Below, one piece after another: positions 1-6,350 of a stretch of 10,512 bases of DNA. A model generated the notes under the pieces. It was not told the DNA's origin and did no database searches. It was given only the letters and a program-made list of their open reading frames with translations. Position numbers and translations under genes: made by a program. Origin of the DNA: Chloroflexota bacterium (GTDB lineage: Bacteria; Chloroflexota; Limnocylindria; Limnocylindrales; CSP1-4); assembly GCA_021790715.1 (NCBI GenBank), contig JAJYGK010000217.1:1-10512 (forward strand), given 5' to 3'. The first letter of the stretch is position 1; every line of letters starts with the position of its first letter.

Positions 1-891
1 CGTGCCCAGGCCCTCGCGGAGCGGCGTGAGGCGGCGCGGCATCGCGGCCAGCAGCGGCGCGCGGTCCACCACCGCGGGCTGGTTGACGAAGTCGACCCCG
101 TCCGGCGTCAGCACGCGCCCCGGGAGGTGCTGGAGCACGTGCGCCGCCGCGCGCAGCAGGAATGCCGGCGCAGGGAGCACGGGACGCCGCTTCCCCGAGA
201 CCTCCAGCGCGATCCCGACGATCTGGCGCATCGTGAACGTGTCCGGGCCGCCCAGCTCGAACGTCTGGTCGGCCGCCGCCGGGTCGGCCAGCGCATCGGC
301 CGCCAGGCGCGCGACGTCGTCGATGAACACCGGCGCCAGCTGCTGCGTGCCCGATCCGGTGAGCGGCACGAACGGAAGCCAGCGCGCGAACCCCAGGAAT
401 CGGTTCAGCGAGACGTCGCCAGGCCCGTAGATCCAGGTCGGCCGGATGATCGTGTACGTGACGGTGCTCGCCTTCACCGCCTGCTCGGCGCGCCATTTGG
501 CGCGGAACCAGTGCCGCGGCGCATCCTTCGCGGCGCCCGCGCCGGAGACGTAGACGACGCGACGCACGCCGGCCCGCCGGGCGGCGCCCATCAGCGCCTC
601 CGTGCCGTCCGCATCCACGTGCTCGTAGGTCCAGCCACGCGCCGGGTTCTCCATCGGGGCGTTCGGGAACGCGAGGGCGATCACCAGCGCATCGACGCCG
701 GCCAGCGCGCGGTCGAGCGCACCGGGATCCCCGTTCACGTCTGCCTGCCGGACGTCCGCCCCCGCCGGCACGCGACGCCCCGCGGTCGGGGACCGATGCG
801 TGAGCACGACGACATGCTCGCCCCGTCCGACGAGCTCGCGCGCGATGGCGCCTCCGACGAACCCGGTGCCACCCGCGACTGCGACCGTCAT
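1..891 (-). CDS. NAD(P)-binding atypical SDR (NDUFA9/NmrA-like), 3' end outside window
   Basis: Reading from the ATG at 891, 297 codons stay open to the window edge, so the C-terminus is missing. The N-terminus carries the Rossmann dinucleotide motif GGTGFVG (residues 7-13). Later come an Rxx(D/A)V-type beta strand, VYVSG (113-117), IIRPTWIYGP (near 148-157) and VFIDDVA, the order seen in NDUFA9-like and NmrA-like atypical SDRs. The usual catalytic YxxxK is WxxxK here (W128, K132), so classical SDR oxidoreduction is doubtful. Binding or regulatory roles, or complex I- or quinone-related functions known for relatives, are possible. A purine-rich GGGAGCGGAAG lies just before the ATG. The Nudix gene lies 85 nt upstream on the same strand and may be co-transcribed. 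The family call is fairly sure; the substrate is unknown. Confidence 0.85.
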   Translation of the reverse strand, partial: MTVAVAGGTGFVGGAIARELVGRGEHVVVLTHRSPTAGRRVPAGADVRQADVNGDPGALDRALAGVDALVIALAFPNAPMENPARGWTYEHVDADGTEALMGAARRAGVRRVVYVSGAGAAKDAPRHWFRAKWRAEQAVKASTVTYTIIRPTWIYGPGDVSLNRFLGFARWLPFVPLTGSGTQQLAPVFIDDVARLAADALADPAAADQTFELGGPDTFTMRQIVGIALEVSGKRRPVLPAPAFLLRAAAHVLQHLPGRVLTPDGVDFVNQPAVVDRAPLLAAMPRRLTPLREGLGT

Positions 892-976
892 CTTCCGCTC
901 CCGTTCGACCTGCCTGCGACTCGCACGACCTTCGGGAATCGTTCGCGTCCCGGGGCCGGGCGGATGGCGCCCGCGC

Positions 977-1567
977 CTATCCCTCCGGCAGCGATTCCCC
1001 GCCCGGGTGCAGCTCGGGGTGCCTCCGGCGCAGCCAGTCGCGCAGCGCCCACGTCGTCGTCCGGAACGCGATCTCCTGCCAGGGGATCGCCTCGGGCCGG
1101 AACGCCCGCACCTCGAGCGCCTCGGGCGTCGTCCGCACCTCGCCCCCGGCGATGCGCGCCTCGAACGCGAGCACGACGACGGCCGCCTCGATCCGCGAGT
1201 AGAGCCCGACGATCTCGCCGGGCTCGACCACCAGGCCGATCTCCTCGAGCGTCTCGCGGATCGCGCCCTCGTTGACCGTCTCGTCGATCTCGAGGAAGCC
1301 GCCCGGCTGTGCCCACAGCCCGTACCCCGGCTCGAAGCCGCGCCGCAGCAGCACGACCTCGCCGCGATCCGTGACGGGCAGCGTGGTGACCACCATGCGC
1401 GGGTTGACGTAGGCGATGTAGCCGCAAGATTCGCAGGCCAGCCGCTCCCGCTCCTCGCCCTCGACGGGCCCGAAGCGCAACGGCGCGCCGCACCGCGTGC
1501 AGTAGTTGAGGGTGGCCGCAAGCCAGTCGGGGATGCCGCCGTGGCCCGCGTCGCTCTGCTCCGCCAT
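977..1567 (-). CDS. Nudix hydrolase with N-terminal zinc ribbon
   Basis: From the ATG at 1567 this is a 196-aa protein. Residues 23-48 hold a zinc ribbon with CxxC pairs C23/C26 and C45/C48, followed by the Y-x-N-P segment often seen in Zn-ribbon Nudix proteins. A complete Nudix box occupies about residues 90-112: G, five residues, E, seven residues, RE-T-L-EE-I-G-L. Nudix enzymes cleave a diphosphate linked to another moiety, using Mg2+ bound by the box glutamates. The ribbon plus Nudix layout recalls NADH pyrophosphatase (NudC), but the protein is shorter and I do not see the NudC SQPWPFPxS array, so the substrate is open. I chose ATG 1567 because GAGG lies 8 nt upstream. A GTG at 1591 would add eight residues. 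A weak -10-like TACACT lies at 1636-1631. Confidence 0.9.
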   Translation of the reverse strand: MAEQSDAGHGGIPDWLAATLNYCTRCGAPLRFGPVEGEERERLACESCGYIAYVNPRMVVTTLPVTDRGEVVLLRRGFEPGYGLWAQPGGFLEIDETVNEGAIRETLEEIGLVVEPGEIVGLYSRIEAAVVVLAFEARIAGGEVRTTPEALEVRAFRPEAIPWQEIAFRTTTWALRDWLRRRHPELHPGGESLPEG

Positions 1568-1662
1568 GTCGCCGGCCTCGTCGAGCTCCACGTCGGGTTC
1601 CGTGCGCGCCGCCGACCGCGGCGCGCTTCGAGTGTACGACGGGGGTGCGATGGGGCCGCCGG

Positions 1663-1700
1663 CGAGGACCGGCGAGTCGGGCCGGCGACGAGGACCGGCG
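1663..1700. repeat. Two direct copies of a 12-bp unit
   Basis: CGAGGACCGGCG occurs at 1663-1674 and again at 1689-1700, 26 bp apart. Each copy contains GGACCGGCG, which can pair with CGCCGGTCC at 1709-1717. The repeat lies in the 169-bp non-coding stretch between the isocitrate dehydrogenase stop and the Nudix start. An 8-bp GAGTCGGG also occurs twice (1674-1681 and 1727-1734). A local duplication is the simplest explanation. Confidence 0.6.
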
Positions 1701-1717
1701 CGCCCGCACGCCGGTCC
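1692..1717 (-). terminator. Hairpin after isocitrate dehydrogenase, possible terminator
   Basis: GGACCGGCG (1692-1700) and CGCCGGTCC (1709-1717) form a perfect 9-bp stem with an 8-nt loop. On the minus strand it begins 19 nt after the stop of the isocitrate dehydrogenase gene. No T-run follows, so it would be a hairpin-only terminator of the kind proposed in high-GC bacteria, or an mRNA-stabilising end. Confidence 0.5.
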
Positions 1718-1736
1718 GCTTGGCGCGAGTCGGGCG

Positions 1737-3236
1737 CTACTCCCCCTGCGCCTTCGTGAACCCGGGCTCGCCGTCGAACGACTGCAGGCGCAGCACCTCG
1801 GTCCAGCGATGTCGCTCCGAGATCCTGCCGAGCAGACCGACGAGGTCCGCCTCGGTCAGCGCCCGACCCTCCGCCGCCACGAACCGCCCGCGGTACCAGC
1901 GCACGCTGTCGACCGTGAGCCCCGACGGCGGGTACACCTTCGTGCCCCGGCTCTCGAGCATCGCCAGCCGGAGCGCATCGCCGCCCATGCCGGACAGCTC
2001 GTCGCCCAGCGCCTCGGCCGACAGGTCGCTCTCGATCATCACGTCGACGCCGACCAGCTCGCGGGCGATGCCCGCGTACCGCTCCGGGCCGTACGTCCAC
2101 TCGGGGCGCCGCTCGACGCTCGCGTCGGACACGCGCACGGAGACGGGCACGCTCGCCGGCTGCCGGCCCAGGTTCGCGATGACCTGGTCGGTGAAGCCGG
2201 TGGTGGACGCCGCGTGCTCGACGTCACCGCCCGTCTGCCGGGCCAGGTCCTGCGTGACCGCGCGGCCCTCCTCCAGCGTCACGAGCACGGCCTGCTCGAT
2301 CGCATCGGCCGCGGCCGACTGGCCGAGGTAGCGCAGCATCATGACCGAGGAGAGGATCAGCGCGGTCGGATTGATGACGTCCTTGCCGGCGTACTTCGGC
2401 GCCGACCCGTGGACCGCCTCGAAGATCGCGATGCCGTCCCCGTAGTTGCCCGACGAGGCGAACCCGAGACCGCCGACGAGCCCCGAGGCGAGGTCGCTGA
2501 TGATGTCGCCGTTCAGGTTGGTGGTCACGATCACGTCGAACTGCGTCGGGTTCTTGACCATCTGGTGGGCGACGTTGTCGATGATCAGGTGCTCGGCCTG
2601 GATCTCCGGGTACTCGGGCGCCATCTCCTCGAAGACATGTTTGAACATGCCCTCGGTGAGCTTCATGATGTTGGCCTTGGTCGCGCACGTCACCTTCGAG
2701 CGGCCTTCCCGCCGGGCCAGCTCGAACGCGTAGCGGATGATCTTCTCCGAGCCCTTGCGCGTGATGATCTTGAGCCCCTGCGCGACGTCGGGCGTTTCCA
2801 GGTGCTCGATGCCCGCGTACAGGTCCTCGAGGTTCTCGCGCACGATGATCATGTCGATGCCCTCGCCGCTGTAGCGGGTCGGGACGCCGGGCAGCTCGCG
2901 CGCGGGGCGGACGTTCGCGTAGGTCTCGAAGAGCTTCCGCAGGGTGACGTTCGCGCTCTTCTCGCCGAACCCCACCGGGGTCTCGAGGGGGCCCTTCAGG
3001 ACGACGCGCGTGCGCTCGATCGAGTCGCGCGTCTCGTGCGGTACCCCGGAGCTGTCGCCGCGGCGGAACACCTCGGCGCCGGCCAGGGCCTCCTCCCACG
3101 CGATCGGCACGCCGGCGGCGTCGATGATCCGCGTCGCGGAGCGCACGATCTCGGGACCGACGCCGTCGCCGGGAATCACGGTGACGGGAATGGCGCGTGC
3201 CTGCTTCGCGTCGGTACTCGCGGACTCTCGATCCAT
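1737..3236 (-). CDS. icd: NADP-dependent isocitrate dehydrogenase, type with C-terminal extension
   Basis: This 499-aa protein is in the isocitrate/isopropylmalate dehydrogenase family and should oxidatively decarboxylate isocitrate to 2-oxoglutarate in the TCA cycle. Visible landmarks are IPGDGVGPEI (21-30), the substrate loop SANVTLRK (94-101; its Ser matches the regulatory Ser of the E. coli enzyme), RENLEDLYAGIEH (133-145), NGDIISDL (242-249), NYGDG (264-268) and HGSAPKYAG (276-284). Lys281-Tyr282 match the Lys-Tyr pair that selects NADP in E. coli IDH; NAD enzymes usually carry Asp-Ile there. The catalytic body ends near residue 345. About 150 further residues resemble the extra domain of the Thermus thermophilus enzyme, which is about 496 aa long. 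The ATG at 3236 is fixed by a strong AGGAGGAGG 9 nt upstream. The frame stays open further upstream but runs through arsR on the same strand in another frame, so that extension is not used. A homoisocitrate or tartrate role is unlikely. Confidence 0.93.
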   Translation of the reverse strand: MDRESASTDAKQARAIPVTVIPGDGVGPEIVRSATRIIDAAGVPIAWEEALAGAEVFRRGDSSGVPHETRDSIERTRVVLKGPLETPVGFGEKSANVTLRKLFETYANVRPARELPGVPTRYSGEGIDMIIVRENLEDLYAGIEHLETPDVAQGLKIITRKGSEKIIRYAFELARREGRSKVTCATKANIMKLTEGMFKHVFEEMAPEYPEIQAEHLIIDNVAHQMVKNPTQFDVIVTTNLNGDIISDLASGLVGGLGFASSGNYGDGIAIFEAVHGSAPKYAGKDVINPTALILSSVMMLRYLGQSAAADAIEQAVLVTLEEGRAVTQDLARQTGGDVEHAASTTGFTDQVIANLGRQPASVPVSVRVSDASVERRPEWTYGPERYAGIARELVGVDVMIESDLSAEALGDELSGMGGDALRLAMLESRGTKVYPPSGLTVDSVRWYRGRFVAAEGRALTEADLVGLLGRISERHRWTEVLRLQSFDGEPGFTKAQGE

Positions 3237-3245
3237 CCGGGCTGG

Positions 3246-3254
3246 CCTCCTCCT
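3246..3254 (-). promoter_or_regulatory. Strong ribosome binding site of icd
   Basis: The minus strand reads AGGAGGAGG here, 9 nt before the ATG at 3236. It decides the icd start against the much longer open frame upstream. Confidence 0.85.
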
Positions 3255-3277
3255 GCCGACTCGACTGTTCGCACCCG

Positions 3278-3283
3278 ATGCTA
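3278..3283 (-). promoter_or_regulatory. Candidate -10 box for icd
   Basis: The minus strand reads TAGCAT, which fits the TANNNT -10 pattern of GC-rich bacteria. It would start transcription near 3271, about 35 nt before the icd ATG. No convincing -35 lies 16-18 nt upstream. The same hexamer occurs just before the nucleoside hydrolase start. The gap from arsR (107 nt) also holds a 7-bp GC inverted repeat (3292-3298 with 3310-3316) that may end arsR transcripts. Confidence 0.3.
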
Positions 3284-3343
3284 CTGCCCGCCGCCCGCCC
3301 ACGAGCGCCGCGGGCGAACCGGGCGGCCCCCTCGTCGACCCGG

Positions 3344-3697
3344 CTACTCCTCCTGCGACCGGGACGGCTGCAGCACGCGCAGCCGGCGCCCCGCGAAGTC
3401 GGTCACCCGCAGCGGGCCCGAGGGCTCCAGGCTGGCGGCGAGCACGCGCAGGCGCGCGATCGCATCGGGATCGAGCGAGTAGTGGACCCAGGTGCCGCGC
3501 CGCTCGGCCGTGACCACGCCGGCCTGCCGGAGGACGCGGAGGTGGTGGGACACGGTCGGCTGGGAGACCGTCCCGCAGCACGTGAGGTCGCAGGCGCAGA
3601 CGTCGCCCTCGGTCGCGAGCTGGCGCACGATCGACAGCCGGACCGGGTCGGCCAGGGCGTGGAGCATGCGGATCGTCGGATCGATCGAGCGCGCCAT
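3344..3697 (-). CDS. arsR: ArsR/SmtB-family metalloregulator, arsenic-sensor type
   Basis: This is a winged-helix repressor of 117 aa when started at ATG 3697. Residues 12-27 match the family opening (LHALADPVRLSIVRQL). The sensor helix reads VCACDLTCC with C34, C36, C40 and C41, comparable to the ELCVCDLC As(III) site of E. coli ArsR. The recognition helix SQPTVSHHLRVLRQAG follows at about 45-60. In this family As(III) binding to the cysteines releases the DNA. Two upstream in-frame ATGs (3709, 3721) would add 4 or 8 residues. They overlap the best promoter match, whose predicted start point falls at 3698-3697, and no Shine-Dalgarno precedes any of the three, so a leaderless start at 3697 is favoured. 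It is divergent from the Cys-tailed ORF and arsM, with the operator between them. Cd, Pb or Sb sensing cannot be excluded. Confidence 0.93.
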   Translation of the reverse strand: MARSIDPTIRMLHALADPVRLSIVRQLATEGDVCACDLTCCGTVSQPTVSHHLRVLRQAGVVTAERRGTWVHYSLDPDAIARLRVLAASLEPSGPLRVTDFAGRRLRVLQPSRSQEE

Positions 3698-3704
3698 CGC
3701 GGGA

Positions 3705-3733
3705 ATCATATCGGCGACCATCTATATTGACAA
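3705..3733 (-). promoter_or_regulatory. Promoter of arsR, leaderless architecture
   Basis: On the minus strand TTGTCA (3733-3728; 5 of 6 to TTGACA) and TATGAT (3710-3705; 5 of 6 to TATAAT) are separated by exactly 17 nt. Seven nt later is ATG 3697. The expected transcription start coincides with the start codon or lies 1 nt before it. The -35 lies inside the palindromic operator. Confidence 0.65.
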
Positions 3734-3745
3734 TTGTCGATATAG
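3722..3745. promoter_or_regulatory. Palindromic ArsR operator between divergent promoters
   Basis: The left half CTATATTGACAA (3722-3733) and right half TTGTCGATATAG (3734-3745) form a 24-bp inverted repeat centred between 3733 and 3734. Eleven of twelve positions pair; the exception is 3728/3739. It is strikingly AT-rich against its surroundings. ArsR/SmtB repressors bind such imperfect 12-2-12-type palindromes as dimers. It overlaps the -35 boxes of both divergent promoters, so one bound dimer could block both. Confidence 0.8.
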
Positions 3746-3754
3746 GCCTATCCT
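3727..3754 (+). promoter_or_regulatory. Promoter of the Cys-tailed ORF and arsM
   Basis: A consensus -35 TTGACA (3727-3732) is followed after 16 nt by TATCCT (3749-3754; 4 of 6 to TATAAT). Transcription would start near 3761 and give about a 50-nt leader before the ATG at 3813. The -35 lies within the palindrome and almost coincides with the arsR -35 on the other strand (3728-3733). Confidence 0.6.
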
Positions 3755-3812
3755 CGACGTCGGACACGGGCGGCGCGGGGCCGGCACCGGACCGGAGAGC
3801 ACGGAGGGGGAC

Positions 3813-4097
3813 ATGCTGACCCAGCTCGTCGCGGTCGCAGAGATGCGGGAATACGAGCGAAGGCTCACTCGCGAGGCGGGGGCCTCGCGCCGTCGGCGCG
3901 AGCTGGTGCCGGACGGGGCCGGCACGCGCGGGACCGGAGCGCTCGGCGCGCTGCGAAACACCGCCGCGTCGGTCTTCGCGCAGGTCACCCGCCGGGCGGC
4001 GGCACATGGCCGGCGGCCTGCCCGGACCTCGCCGGCCGGCCGCGCGTCCAGCGCCGCCCGTGGGGCAGCCGGCGCGCCCTGCTGCGCAGTCTGCTGA
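3813..4097 (+). CDS. Small protein with Cys-rich C-terminus in the arsenic locus, function unknown
   Basis: I do not recognise the family. The ORF encodes 94 aa from ATG 3813, preceded by a good Shine-Dalgarno (GGAGGGGG, 3803-3810). The N-terminus (MLTQLVAVAEMREYERRL) looks helical, followed by an Arg/Glu-rich stretch and an Ala/Arg/Gly-rich, probably disordered tail. The protein ends in PCCAVC: its only three cysteines are packed into the last five residues. Vicinal plus nearby cysteines bind As(III) in ArsD (CC-x4-C) and ArsR, so a role in As(III) binding or hand-over to ArsM is an attractive but unproven idea. It is the first gene after the ArsR-controlled promoter, 56 nt before arsM. The position, ribosome binding site and third-position GC support coding. 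The tail composition leaves real doubt, and it could instead be a leader. Confidence 0.55.
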   Translation: MLTQLVAVAEMREYERRLTREAGASRRRRELVPDGAGTRGTGALGALRNTAASVFAQVTRRAAAHGRRPARTSPAGRASSAARGAAGAPCCAVC

Positions 4098-4153
4098 CGG
4101 CGCCGACACCGTTCCCGACGGGCATCGGGGAGGCCCCCCGGGGGAGATCCACC

Positions 4154-4924
4154 ATGAACGATTCGACGGATTCGATCCATGCGCTCGTGCGCGAGCACTA
4201 CGCAGCGGCGGCGCGCGCCGTCGCTCGACGAGCCGACGGGCCGCAGCCTGGCGGGCTGCCCGTGCTCGAGACGGGCTGCTGCGGCACATCCGAGCCACCG
4301 TCGGCGGCGTTCTACGGCGCCCTCGAGCTGGCGGATCTTCCGGAGCCGGCCGTGCTGGCGAGCCTCGGTTGCGGCAACCCCGTGGCCGTCGCCGAGCTGC
4401 GGGAGGGCGAGACCGTGCTCGATCTCGGGTCGGGCGGCGGGATCGACGTCCTGCTCTCGGCCCGGCGCGTCGGGCCGCGCGGTCGCGCCATCGGGCTCGA
4501 CATGACCGACGAGATGCTGGAGCTGGCCCGACGCACTGCCGCGCGGACCGGCGCGTCGAACGTCACGTTCCTCCGCGGCACGATCGAGGCGATCCCCCTC
4601 CCGGATGCCGCGGTCGACGTCGTGATCTCGAACTGCGTCGTGAACCTCGCGGCGGACAAGCGCGCGGTGTTCCGCGAGATCGCGCGGGTGCTGCGTCCCG
4701 GAGGGCGGATCGGCATCAGCGACATCGTGGCCGCGGATGACCTGACCGCGGAGGAGCGTGCCGAACGCGGCGACTATGCCGGATGCATCGCGGGCGCGCT
4801 CTCGTTCGCCGAGTACGAGGCGGGCCTGCGCGAAGCCGGGCTGGACCGGATCGAGATCGTCGCCACGCAGGCGTTCGGGGACGGCATGCACTCGGCGATC
4901 GTGCGCGCGGTGAAGCCCGCATGA
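4154..4924 (+). CDS. arsM: Arsenite S-adenosylmethionine methyltransferase
   Basis: This 256-aa cytoplasmic enzyme should methylate As(III) with SAM, producing methylated (partly volatile) arsenicals. The SAM-binding motif I is DLGSGGGIDVL (90-100), followed by GLDMTDEML (114-122). The three cysteines known to bind As(III) in ArsM have clear counterparts: C73 in SLGCGNP, C161 in ISNCVVNL and C211 in AGCIAGAL. An additional GCCG pair (C42, C43) lies in the N-terminal region where other ArsM proteins also carry Cys pairs. The length suits the short bacterial ArsM type lacking a long C-terminal domain. GGGGAG 8 nt before ATG 4154 supports the start. It is probably in one transcript with the Cys-tailed ORF under ArsR control. 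A short 6-bp GC hairpin (4932-4948) follows the stop and may help end transcription. Confidence 0.93.
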   Translation: MNDSTDSIHALVREHYAAAARAVARRADGPQPGGLPVLETGCCGTSEPPSAAFYGALELADLPEPAVLASLGCGNPVAVAELREGETVLDLGSGGGIDVLLSARRVGPRGRAIGLDMTDEMLELARRTAARTGASNVTFLRGTIEAIPLPDAAVDVVISNCVVNLAADKRAVFREIARVLRPGGRIGISDIVAADDLTAEERAERGDYAGCIAGALSFAEYEAGLREAGLDRIEIVATQAFGDGMHSAIVRAVKPA

Positions 4925-4971
4925 GCAGGCGCGGCCGGCGGACGGCCGAACCGGAGGCGTCGGCGCTCCGC

Positions 4972-4977
4972 TAGCAT
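4972..4977 (+). promoter_or_regulatory. Candidate -10 box of a leaderless nucleoside hydrolase transcript
   Basis: TAGCAT fits TANNNT and ends 6 nt before GTG 4984, so the expected transcription start falls on the GTG. No Shine-Dalgarno is visible before this start. I see no recognisable -35 near 4949-4955, which keeps confidence low. The spacing mirrors the arsR promoter. Confidence 0.35.
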
Positions 4978-4983
4978 CGGCGT

Positions 4984-6225
4984 GTGAGCGAGCGCCCCGT
5001 CTACCTCGCCGACCCCGGCGGCCAGGCCGGCTCCGCCAGAGTGGCCACCCCCGCCCGACTGGCCGGTCCGGCCGGGTCCGACGCCCCTCGCGTGCCGATC
5101 GTCCTCGACGTCGACACGGGGATCGACGACGGTCTTGCCCTCCTCTACGCGTGTGCGTCTCCCGACGCCGACCTGGTCGCGGTCACCTGCTCGGCCGGCA
5201 ACGTCGATGCCCGGCAGGTCGCGGAGAACACGCGCGCGGTGCTGGAGCTCGCGGGCCGGCCGGACGTGGAGGTGGCGCTCGGCAGGGAGGTGCCGCTCGT
5301 CCGGGAGCTCGAGACGACCCCCGAGACGCACGGGCCGCACGGGATCGGCTGGGCCGAGCTTCCTCCGGCGACCATGCCGCTGTCCGGCCGCCGGTCGCCC
5401 GACCTCATCGCCGAGGAGGCCCGGCGACGGCCGGGCGAGATCGTGCTGGTGACGCTGGCGCCGCTGACGAACGTCGCGCTGGCGCTGGAGGCCGAGCCAC
5501 GCCTGCCGCGGCTGCTGCGACGGCTCGTGATCATGGGCGGCGCGTACCGTGCCCCCGGCAACACGACGCCGGTCAGCGAGTGGAACGTGCACGTGGACCC
5601 GGATGCGGCGCGCATCGTGTTCCGTGCGTGGGCCGACGCGGTCGCCGGGGATGCGGGATCGACGGGCGAGGCGGTCGTTCTGCCGCTGGCCCTCGGGCTC
5701 GACGTCACGGAGCGGGCGCGGCTGCTGCCCGGGCACGTGGCGCGCCTCGCCGAGGCAGCCGGGGCCGGACAGTACCCGGTCGAGCGAGCGGCAACCGGGG
5801 CCGAGGGAAGGGCAGTCGAGGGGCCGGCGGCAGGCGCCGGGATGCCGTCAGCCGACGGGGCGGCGCTGGAGGCGCGGGTTCGCTCCGCCGATGCCCCGGC
5901 TCCCGGCAATCCGCTGCTCCGCTACGTCGCGGACTCCCTGCGCTTCTACATGGAGTTCCACGCCCGGTACGACGGCTTCTACGGCGCCTTCATCCACGAT
6001 CCGTTCGTGGTCGCCGTCGCGCTCGACGAGGCCCTGGCTCGCTTCCAGCCGGTGGCGGTGGACGTCGAGACGAGCGGCGAGCTCACCTCCGGGCAGACGA
6101 TCGCGGACTGGCGCCACCTGTGGGGCCGGGAGGCAAACGCGCTCGTGGCGGTCGAGGCGGACGCCGGCACCTTCATCGACCGACTGATCGAACGAGTCGG
6201 GAGGCTGGCGGCCTCGCGGGCGTAG
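4984..6225 (+). CDS. Inosine-uridine-type nucleoside hydrolase with a low-complexity insertion
   Basis: This 413-aa enzyme of the IU-nucleoside hydrolase fold should cleave the N-glycosidic bond of ribonucleosides to free base and ribose. The Ca2+-binding signature DVDTGIDD (42-49; D42, D44, D48, D49) replaces the commoner DTDPGxDD. Further family elements are TLAPLTNVALAL (157-168), IMGGAY (183-188), EWNVHVDPDAA (199-209) and HDPF (338-341), whose Asp completes the metal site. Typical members have 300-330 residues. The excess lies in an N-terminal extension of about 35 residues and an Ala/Gly/Pro-rich insertion at about 258-310, before the FYMEFH helix. The start is uncertain: GTG 4984 lacks a Shine-Dalgarno but sits right after a -10-like box, and another GTG is at 5041. 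The ECF transporter genes follow, suggesting it processes what they import. Base preference cannot be read from sequence. Confidence 0.9.
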   Translation: MSERPVYLADPGGQAGSARVATPARLAGPAGSDAPRVPIVLDVDTGIDDGLALLYACASPDADLVAVTCSAGNVDARQVAENTRAVLELAGRPDVEVALGREVPLVRELETTPETHGPHGIGWAELPPATMPLSGRRSPDLIAEEARRRPGEIVLVTLAPLTNVALALEAEPRLPRLLRRLVIMGGAYRAPGNTTPVSEWNVHVDPDAARIVFRAWADAVAGDAGSTGEAVVLPLALGLDVTERARLLPGHVARLAEAAGAGQYPVERAATGAEGRAVEGPAAGAGMPSADGAALEARVRSADAPAPGNPLLRYVADSLRFYMEFHARYDGFYGAFIHDPFVVAVALDEALARFQPVAVDVETSGELTSGQTIADWRHLWGREANALVAVEADAGTFIDRLIERVGRLAASRA

Positions 6226-6240
6226 ACGCCGCCGGCACGA

Positions 6241-6285
6241 GACTCATGCCGCGTGCGCGGCCGTGCTCGCGGCCGCGCTCGAGTC
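6241..6285 (+). terminator. Two-tier hairpin after the nucleoside hydrolase
   Basis: GCGCGGCCG (6255-6263) and CGGCCGCGC (6270-6278) make a perfect 9-bp stem around a 6-nt loop. An outer 5-bp stem GACTC/GAGTC (6241-6245 with 6281-6285) encloses it. It starts 15 nt after the stop codon. No T-run follows, so it may be a T-less terminator, a partial terminator or an mRNA-stabilising element separating the hydrolase from the transporter genes. Confidence 0.5.
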
Positions 6286-6350
6286 AATGGCACCTTGTCC
6301 CCGGCGACGACGAGTGGCACTCTGACCGGCAGAGGGAGCGGCAGGAGCCC

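Noticed and set aside
127..1275. Long plus-strand open frame opposite the SDR and Nudix genes
   Set aside because: Its translation is Arg/Ala/Pro-rich without any motif. The minus strand encodes recognisable domains across the whole stretch, so this is a GC-rich antisense shadow.
1506..3482. 658-codon plus-strand open frame opposite icd and arsR
   Set aside because: No domain is recognisable, and it covers the reverse complement of clear isocitrate dehydrogenase and ArsR sequences.
3237..4298. Upstream extension of the icd reading frame to an 853-codon ORF
   Set aside because: The extension runs through arsR and antisense to the arsenic operon, has no family similarity, and the strong Shine-Dalgarno at 3246-3254 fixes the start at 3236.
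3722..4891. 389-codon minus-strand open frame opposite arsM
   Set aside because: It has no motif, is low-complexity and is antisense to a clear ArsM, ending in the palindromic operator.
4921..4974. 17-codon ORF starting at ATGA, overlapping the arsM stop
   Set aside because: It is very short, Arg-rich and without known similarity. The overlap alone does not support a gene.
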